64,000 nt of DNA from Saposhnikovia divaricata (Eukaryota; Streptophyta; Magnoliopsida; Apiales; Apiaceae), in NCBI GenBank assembly GCA_036435485.1, contig CM071597.1, positions 171,226,147 through 171,290,146 on the forward strand, in the 5' to 3' direction. This document shows, in pieces, positions 56,716 to 64,000 of this stretch. The translations under genes were made by a program, and so were the position numbers. How positions within the stretch are numbered: the first letter of the stretch is position 1; the number at the start of each line of letters is the position of its first letter. The notes under the pieces were generated by a model that searched no databases, was not told the DNA's origin, and worked only from the letters and a program-made list of their open reading frames with translations.

Positions 56716-57149
56716 CATGCATTGGTTCATGTATAATTCAGATCATGTAGGCATACTCATATGTTTGTGAATTTATGCAAGGCAAAACAATGATCTTTTT
56801 GACAAAACATGCATCTCAGCAAAGTTTTCAGATGAATGTTGAAAAATCTTCTTTATAAGTGTGTAAATATGCATGATAGTGAATATGCAAAGACAGTAGA
56901 GTAGAACTTATCTTTGTTCTTATCGTGCCAATCCGGGTTCGGGTTTCCGTTGATGAACAAGGAGGGTGGAAGCCCCTTGTTTCATGTGAACTTCTGATGG
57001 GAACCCCTTTTTCCTCTTTATGGTAGGGTGTTGGGGAACCGAGTTACCCCCCGAGCACTTAGGTCTCTTTCTCATGTAATATATCAGCCCATTCCAGCTT
57101 TAATCTTACTTTTGTGAAGTCTAGAAGTTGTTGGTTGTAGCTAATCATC

Positions 57150-57600
57150 AACGAACCTGCAAGCTGTTTGACAGAAGATGCAGAATGGAAGCTACAAGCT
57201 GGAAGCTATTAGTTGGAAGCTGTTGGCTATAAGCTTCAAGTAAGTATCAAGGAACCTGCATACTATTAGTTGCAGATGAATATCAAAGAAATCATTAGTC
57301 GTTAGCTATAAGTAAATAACACGGAAACTTGTTAGCCACAGGTAAACATTATGGAACCCGGAAGCCATTTGCTTCAAGTGAATAACAATCATCCTGCAAG
57401 CTATTAATTGCATATAAATAATATGTAAACAGTCAACAATAGGTATATAGCATGAAACCTATTAGTAGTAGGTAAACATCAAGGAACCTGCAAGCTGTTA
57501 GTTACAGGTGAATAACATTAACCTTGCATGCTATCCATTGCAGGTGAGCACTAAAGTTATAGGCTAGCCATTAGCTACATATAAACATTCAAGGAATCTA
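57150..57600. repeat. Degenerate ~55-bp repeat field (GCAAGCTGTTAG type)
   Basis: Recurrent AAGGAACCTGCAAGC, AGCTATTAGTTG and CAGGTGAATAACAT words occur with irregular spacing. It is an old, decayed tandem array within element D. Confidence 0.65.
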
Positions 57601-58189
57601 TTAACCTCAAAGATTACTTATCTCACAATATATTTTCTAGTGCATTCCTGATGTTCATCTCATGTATCCTAAATAAGTGACAACATATGTATTGCTTAGG
57701 CAGTATCTAGATATGTTAATAACATATTTGAATTTTAGTAGGCAAGAGTCATTTAGCATCATGCAGATATTCATGTGGTAGAGTCACATAGGATGCACAA
57801 TGAAAGATATCTTGTAGGTCTTGCTAGTCATCTTGACTTAATACCTCTAGCATATCGAATTCTCCTATTCACGCAAGGATTTCAATGAATTCGGCATATC
57901 AAAAAGTAATAATCTTAAGCCTAAGGGATAATCATTTCACATGCTTGTCATAGAGTGCAATTTCATGCAATTAAAGAGGGTTTAGTTTCTCACATACCTG
58001 TGTAATTTGGTTATGATGTGTGTATTTAGACGCATCATAAATATTACCTCGTCTCCATCATAGGAGTAGCGAAGGAGCTTCCAACTTTGGAACCTTCAAC
58101 TGTTTCAATGGTAACCCATAATGATTGTTCACATGCGTTGTGGGTGACTGGAACCCTGCCCTTCGAGATTGCAGTATTCATCTAAGAGC

Positions 58190-58500
58190 TTCCACCGTGA
58201 CATCTCGTCTTGGTAGCCCCACCTTGGGATACCCATCCTGGATGCTTCATCTTGGAAACCCCATCTTGGGATCCTCACTCTAGATGTTTTATTCTGGAAG
58301 CCCCATCCTAGGGTCCCCATCTTGGATGTTTCATCTTTGAAGCTCCATCATGGATGCCCTAGGTTTAGCAGAGCCTTTATCCTGGAAGCGCTTTTGGTTC
58401 AGGAACCTTGTCTGGTGTAGAAAGTGTTAGAGCTTCCATCTTGGAACCCCAGTATTCAGGAACCATTTTTGGAGTACGAATATGCTCATCTTCTAAAATC
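58190..58500. repeat. Degenerate 15-20-bp repeat field (CATCTTGGAAGCCCC type)
   Basis: Repeated phrases such as CATCTTGGAAACCCCATC, TCTGGAAGCCCCATCC and CATCTTGGATGTTTCATC occur at roughly 15-20 bp steps. The minus-strand frame here reads as repeated GFQDEASRMGIPRWG-like peptides and is not considered a gene. Confidence 0.7.
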
Positions 58501-59269
58501 TGCTCAGCTTTGAAAGCTGATCCTGCAAAACTTTGTAAACTCTACCAACAGGAACCTTAAAATTTAATCATTAGGTTGGTTGGTTTATAAACTAATTGTT
58601 ATCTAGTTTTATGAATGTATGCATATTGCATCTGATAGGGTCATCTTATTATTAGTCTTAGACATATGTTAATGGCATCTATATCCATCACTAGGTAACC
58701 TCTTTCTATCACTTAACGTTTAAAGTGCATGGGTTACTATCTAGCGCATAAACAACTTAGTAAAATCTGTTTAGACATTAGGCCCACTATTCAAATTTAC
58801 GCTTAAGCTGTTATATTCATGCTAAGGCATTCCACCTAAGCCTAAATATGATTATTAGGGGCTAGCCATCTACTTAGTAACGTGATGAACGGTTTTCTAA
58901 GTAAACAAGGAGTTTGAAGTTTGATGGGATTATGTATTATGAAGAGAATATTATTCTACAAGTAGGAATGATAAACAAGTTAGGCTTCCATACAAGAGGT
59001 AACCTTCGCAAGTCATTAAAGGGGAATCATAGATCTACTCCTAAATGCTTAATCATTTTTCTTTTATAGTCATAAGGTATGCATATGAGTTCTTTAACTA
59101 AACATCAGTGGATAAGCTAATTCTTTTAATAGCAAGCTTGGAAGAGTAATAGAGTGTATGAGCATTACCATAATTCAAAGGGGGTGAGTTTAGTCTTCAC
59201 ATACCCGTATAGGTTGCTCAAAAGCATATGGGGTTGCATGTACCTTATCTCTTGAGGTTGCAACTTCCG

Positions 59270-59580
59270 TCTTAGGGGCTTCCGTTGCGGGAGCTTGTCA
59301 CCCGGAAGCCTGACTCTGGGAGCCCCATCTGGGAGCCCTGTTTGTGGAAGCCTAGCACCGGCAGCCCAACCTGGAAATGTTTGTTCCGGGGCCCTATCCT
59401 TAGTCCGCGTGGTTGCCACCCTGGGTGTGGGGGTACCGTCCGGTAACCCTATAGGTCCTGGAAGCCCGCAGTATGGAAACCTGGCTCTGGGAGCCTTACT
59501 GGCGGTAACCCATTACTGGTAGCCTGGGTGCCGGAAGCTCGACCTGGGAGCCTTCATTCCGGGAGCCCCAATTATTTTAT
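59270..59580. repeat. Degenerate GGGAGCC/GGAAGCC repeat field
   Basis: Short G+C-rich units (CCCGGAAGCCTGACTCTGGG, GGGAGCCCCATCTGGG) share vocabulary with 50100-50620. Overlapping Gly/Ala/Pro/Leu-rich ORFs on both strands arise from the repeat. Confidence 0.7.
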
Positions 59581-59696
59581 GAAATCGAGTGTGATAATGC
59601 CATGTAAGCCATTCCTGCAAGGCTACATTAGTAAAATCTTTGATAATTCATACGAGTTAACTCTTGTAACCACGTAGGTTAGTGATTGAAAGATCG

Positions 59697-62600
59697 ATGT
59701 ATGCCAATCACGGTTCCATACATGATTAATAACAAAGGAAGCCATGTATGCCAATCAGGGTTCCATACATGACTAAAAAGGAAGGGATCCAGGTGTGCCG
59801 ATCAGGGTACCACACAAGCCCAAAAAATTAAGGGATCCATGTATGCCGATCAGGGTTCCATATATGCCCAAATAACCAAGTATGCCATGTGAACCAGTCA
59901 AGGTTCCACACATGTCTGCTAATTAATAGAGGGATCCATGTGTGCCGATCAGGGTTCCACACAAGCCCAAATAATGAAGGGATCCATGTATGCCGATCAG
60001 GGTTCCATACATGCCCTAGTGACCAAGTAAGACATCTGAACCACTCAAGGTTCCGTACATGTCTGGTATTGAAGGGATCCAGGTGAGCCGATCAGGGTAC
60101 CACACCAGCCCAAGTAATGACGGGAACCATGTATGTCGATCAGGGTTCCACAAAAGCCCAAAATAATGAAGGGGAACCATGTATGCCGAACAGGGTTCCA
60201 TACATGCCCTGGTAACCAAGTAAGACATGTGAACCACTCAAGGTTCCGTACATGTCTCGTATTGAAGGGATCCAGGTGTGCCGATCAGGGTACCACACCA
60301 GCCCAAGTAATGAGGGGAACCATGTATGCCGATCAGGGTTCCACAAAAGCCCAAAATAATGAAGGGGAACTATGTATGCCGAACAGGGTTCCATACATGC
60401 CCTGGTAACCAAGTAAGACATGTGAACCACTCAAGCTTCCGTACATGTCTGGTATTGAAGGGATCCAGGTGTGCCGATCAGGGTACCACACCAGCCCAGG
60501 TAATGAGGGGAACCATGTATGTCGTACAGGGTTCCATACATGCCCTGGTAACCAAGTAAGCCATGTGAACCACTCAAGGTTCCATACATGTCTGGTATTG
60601 AAGGGATCCAGGTGTGCCGATCAGGGTACCACACCAGCCCAAGTAATGAGGGGAACCATGTATGCCGAACAGGGTTCCATACATGCCCTGGTAACCAAGT
60701 AAGCCATGTGAACCACTCAAGGTTCCGTACATGTCTGGTATTGAAGGGATCCAGGTGTGCCGATCAGGGTACCACACCAGCCCAAGTAATGAGGGGAACC
60801 ATGTATGCCGAACAGGGTTCCATACATGCCCTGGTAACCTAGTAAGACATGTGAACCACTCAAGGTTCCGTACATGTCTGGTATTGAACGGATCCAGGTG
60901 TGCCGATCAGGGTACCACACCATCCCAGGTAATGAGGGGAACCATGTATGCCGAACAAGGTTCCATACATGCCCTAGTAACCAAGTAAGCCATGTGAACC
61001 ACTCAAGGTTCCATACATGTCTGGTATTGAAGGGATCCAGGTGTGCCGATCAGGGTACCACACTAGCCCAAGTAATGAGGGGAACCATGTATGTCGTACA
61101 GGGTTCCATACATGCCCTGGTAACCAAGTAAGCCTTGTGAACCACTCAAGGTTCCATACATGTCTGGTATTGAAGGGATCCAGGTGTGCCGATCAGGGTA
61201 CCACACTAGCCCAAGTAATGAGGGGAACCATGTATGTCGTACAGGGTTCCATACATGCCCTGGTAACCAAGTAAGCCTTGTGAACCACTCAAGGTTCCAT
61301 ACATGTCTGGTATTGAAGGGATCCAGGTGCCGATCAGGGTACCACACCAGCCCAAGTAATGAGGGGAACCATGTATACCGAATAGGGTTCCATACATGCC
61401 CTGGTAACCAAGTAAGCCATGTGAACCACTCAAGGTTCCGTACATGTCTGGTATTGAAGGGATCCAGGTGTGCCGATCAGGGTACCACACCAGCCCAAGT
61501 AATGAGGGGAACCATGTATGCCGAACAGGGTTCCATACATGCCCTGGTAACCAAGTAAGCCATGTAAACCACTCAAGGTTCCGTACATGTCTGGTATTGA
61601 AGGGATCCAGGTGTGCCGATCAGGGTACCACACCAGCCCAAGTAATGAGGGGAACCATGTATGCCGAACAGGGTTCCATACATGCCCTGGTAACCAAGTA
61701 AGCCATGTGAACCACTCAAGGTTCCATACATGTCTGGTATTGAAGGGATCCAGGTGTGCCGATCAGGGTACCACACTAGCCCAAGTAATGAGGGGAACCA
61801 TGTATGTCGTACAGGGTTCCATACATGCCCTGGTAACCAAGTAAGCCTTGTGAACCACTCAAGGTTCCATACATGTCTGGTATTGAAGGGATCCAGGTGC
61901 CGATCAGGGTACCACACCAGCCCAAGTAATGAGGGGAACCATGTATACCGAACAGGGTTCCATACATGCCCTGGTAACCAAGTAAGCCATGTGAACCACT
62001 CAAGGTTCCGTACATGTCTGGTATTGAAGGGATCCAGGTGTGCCGATCAGGGTACCACACCAGCCCAAGTAATGAGGGGAACCATGTATGCCGAACAGGG
62101 TTCCATACATGCCCTGGTAACCAAGTAAGCCATGTAAACCACTCAAGGTTCCGTACATGTCTGGTATTGAAGGGATCCAGGTGTGCCGATCAGGGTACCA
62201 CACCAGCCCAAGTAATGAGGGGAACCATGTATGCCGAACAGGGTTCCATACATGCCCTGGTAACCAAGTAAGCCATGTAAACCACTCAAGGTTCCGTACA
62301 TGTCTGGTATTGAAGGGATCCAGGTGTGCCGATCAGGGTACCACCAGCCCAAGTAATGAGGGGAACCATGTATGCCGAACAGGGTTCCATACATGCCCTG
62401 GTAACCAAGTAGGCCATGTGAACCACTCGAGGTTCCATACATGTCTGGTATTGAAGGGATCCAGGTGTGCCGATCAGGGTACCACACCAGCCCAAGTAAT
62501 GAGGGGAACCATGTATGTCGTACAGGGTTCCATACATGCCCTGGTAACCAAGTAAGCCATGTGAACCACTCAAGGTTCCATACATGTCTGGTATTGAAGG

Positions 62601-63165
62601 GATCCAGGTGTGCCGATCAGGGTACCACATCAGCCCAAGTAATGAGGGGAACCATGTATGCCGAACAGGGTTCCATACATGCCCTGGTAACCAAGTAAGC
62701 CATGTGAACCACTCAAGGTTCCGTACATGTCTGGTATTGAAGGGATCCAGGTGTGCCGATCAGGGTACCACACCAGCCCAAGTAATGAGGGGAACCATGT
62801 ATGCCGAACAGGGTTCCATACATGCCCTGGTAACCAAGTAAGCCATGTAAACCACTCAAGGTTCCGTACATGTCTGGTATTGATGGGTTCCAGGTGTGCC
62901 GATCAGGGTACCACACCAGCCCAAGTAATGAGGGGAACCATGTATGCCGAACAGGGTTCCATACATGCCCTGGTAACCAAGTAAGCCATGTAAACCACTC
63001 AAGGTTCCGTACATGTCTGGTATTGAAGGGATCCAGGTGTGCCGATCAGGGTACCACACCAGCCCAAGTAATGAGGGGAACCATGTATGCCGAACAGGGT
63101 TCCATACATGCCCTGGTAACCAAGTAGGCCATGTGAACCACTCAAGGTTCCATACATGTCTGGTA
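59697..63165. repeat. Higher-order tandem array, 143-bp unit of three ~48-bp subunits
   Basis: The array has about 20 units. GTCTGGTATTGAA recurs at 60061, 60254 (one mismatch), 60447 and 60590, then every 143 bp, with 141-bp variants where TG or CA is deleted near 61328, 61898 and 62344. Each unit is three related subunits: CCATGTGAACCACTCAAGG..., GATCCAGGTGTGCCGATCAGG... and GAACCATGTATGCCGAACAGG... All follow the plan CATGTATG...GGTTCC-ATACATG with an internal dyad. The first two long units are 193 bp with a fourth subunit. The left edge (59697-60026) is irregular. Since 143 is not divisible by 3, the many 60-130-codon ORFs are frame-hopping artefacts. Confidence 0.95.
61160..62299. repeat. 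570-bp segmental duplication inside the array
   Basis: 61160-61729 and 61730-62299 are nearly identical four-unit blocks (143+141+143+143). They share private variants: ATGTCGTACAGG, GCCTTGTGAACC, the TG deletion at CCAGGTGCCGATC, and GTATACCGAA. One visible difference is AATAGGG at 61383 versus AACAGGG. This is a recent unequal exchange. Confidence 0.9.
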
Positions 63166-64000
63166 ATGATCATGAAAAATTTAAAATTCTGATAATTTCA
63201 ACATGCTGCAGAGGGATGTACATCCACTACCCCCTTAGTTCTGGATGGTAGCCTGGCTGCCATGTGGAACTATGTTTGTGGGGCTTCCATGCCCTTCTTT
63301 TACAATTAATCATGAGTCAACAAATGTATAAAGAAACAGTCGACTTCTCCTTTCACTGAAAATCAAAGAGTACGATTACATCAAACTGCATCCAGGGGAT
63401 ATGTGCATCCATTACCCCCCGGGCATCTGGTTCAGCTCTATTTTTTATATTTCACTTCTTTCCTTAGAAGGTTTGAATCTATACCTGGGAATCAGGGTAT
63501 TGTATCATAACTTGTTGCAGCTCTTGTCAGGTTCACGAACCTCAATTGGGAAGCCACATTTATTTCCATCGTTAGGAGGCCTATGCCCATTTCCTTCTTG
63601 ATAGGAAGCCTCATTTTATTAATTTTTGATTGGCTATTCTCGTGAGCATCTTCATGTAGACCCTTCATTGGGCATTTTAGATTTTCTCCATTTCCCATGT
63701 GGGAGGCCGCAAGCCATATTTTTTAGGGGGGAAGCCATCCCTTTCCCATAGCAACCTCTTTGAAAGGTTTTTTTTTTTTTTTATTAAGAGCCCTTTTTAG
63801 ATGCCTCCGATTTCCTTGCATACTTTCAGGATAACCTTCCATTCTACACTTGCCAGATAGTTGGTAGCCCTAATATGTGGCAACCCAAGTGGCATGCCAT
63901 ACGTGGGCCTCATATCGCTTCCTTTTTGGTAGTGAGATCATCGGTATCCTTTAATATTTTTGTGGTAGCTTTCCAGAATTTTGTTTGCTTTCACAATTCT
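63166..64000. mobile_element. Element D, right part (continues past window)
   Basis: The sequence beyond the array has no ORF of interest and a poly-T tract at 63770-63782. It repeats GAGGGATGTACATCCACTACCCCC (63213) and GGGGATATGTGCATCCATTACCCCC (63397), which resemble each other. No LTR edge is seen before the window ends. Confidence 0.5.

Larger units (their letters stand above)
56716..59696. mobile_element. Element D, middle part
   Basis: This continues element D after solo LTR E. No gene-like ORF is present. It holds three fields of degenerate repeats: 57150-57600 (AAGGAACCTGCAAGCTATTAGTTGCAGGTGAATAAC-like, about 50-60 bp spacing), 58190-58500 and 59270-59580 (GGAAGCCCCATCCTGG / GGGAGCCC-type). 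ORFs of 63-84 codons across these fields reflect the repeats. Confidence 0.55.

Noticed and set aside
60133..63127. A dense stack of 65-132-codon ORFs on both strands with repeated CRSGYHTSPSNEGNHVCRTGFHT-like peptides
   Set aside because: They come from a 143-bp tandem repeat whose length is not a multiple of three, so frames restart every unit and both strands look equally open. No start context, codon bias or family supports coding.
59697..63165. CRISPR-like regular repeat array
   Set aside because: There are no unique spacers; the whole 143-bp period repeats, and the context is plant retroelements.

Overview
This window is intergenic repeat DNA from a seed plant with a large, transposon-rich nuclear genome. 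I found no convincing host gene, tRNA, rRNA or microbial feature. The evidence for a plant is Ty1/copia and Ty3/gypsy polyproteins with tRNA-Met primer sites, very long (4.7-5.0 kb) LTRs, a CACTA element with CACTACAAGAA termini, hAT-type and Mutator-type non-autonomous elements, and A+T-rich spacers. The species cannot be named from sequence alone.

The window is a nest of insertions, many with exact boundaries. (1) Positions 1-10233 hold a nearly complete plus-strand copia element (copia-1). Its 5' LTR is cut by the window edge, its gag-pol reading frame runs 4731-8719, and its 3' LTR is 8740-10233. The frame carries two in-frame stops and a frameshift at a (TA)11 run, and the leader holds a 2.15 kb solo-LTR-like insert (1830-3983). 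Copia-1 sits in the gag gene of (2) a minus-strand copia-2 (10234 to about 14498), which also carries a 1.37 kb hAT-type element (11554-12922). (3) Old unclassified repeat DNA spans 14499-22638. It is interrupted by a second hAT-type element (15442-16558) with an internal 176-bp tandem array, and by a 1.9 kb CACTA element (20501-22412). (4) A minus-strand copia-3 begins with its 3' LTR at 22639-23159. Its accessory 3' ORF is split by a 4.7 kb solo LTR (23425-28160) and interrupted again at 29998.

(5) A minus-strand gypsy element (gypsy-B) follows: 3' LTR 29999-34699, decayed interior 34700-40558, and 5' LTR 40559 to about 44614. It is fused head-to-head with the truncated 5' LTR (about 44615-46340), primer site, leader ORF and gag start of a plus-strand relative (gypsy-C). 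Together these form a large inverted repeat. The gypsy-B 3' LTR carries a 500-bp Mutator-type element; the other LTR preserves the empty site. (6) At 48073 the gypsy-C gag is broken by a large unclassified LTR-type element (element D) that runs off the window. Element D contains a 5.0 kb solo LTR (51697-56710), several degenerate tandem-repeat fields, and a 3.5 kb array of a 143-bp higher-order repeat (about 59697-63165).

No genes here work together as a pathway. The functional logic is that of retroelements: LTR promoters, tRNA-Met priming sites, polypurine tracts, gag-pol proteins and accessory ORFs, nearly all broken. The most informative points are the exact insertion footprints, the head-to-head LTR inverted repeat, the hairpin-rich Mutator-type element, the small ORF conserved inside the long LTRs, and the two-level organisation of the 143-bp array.
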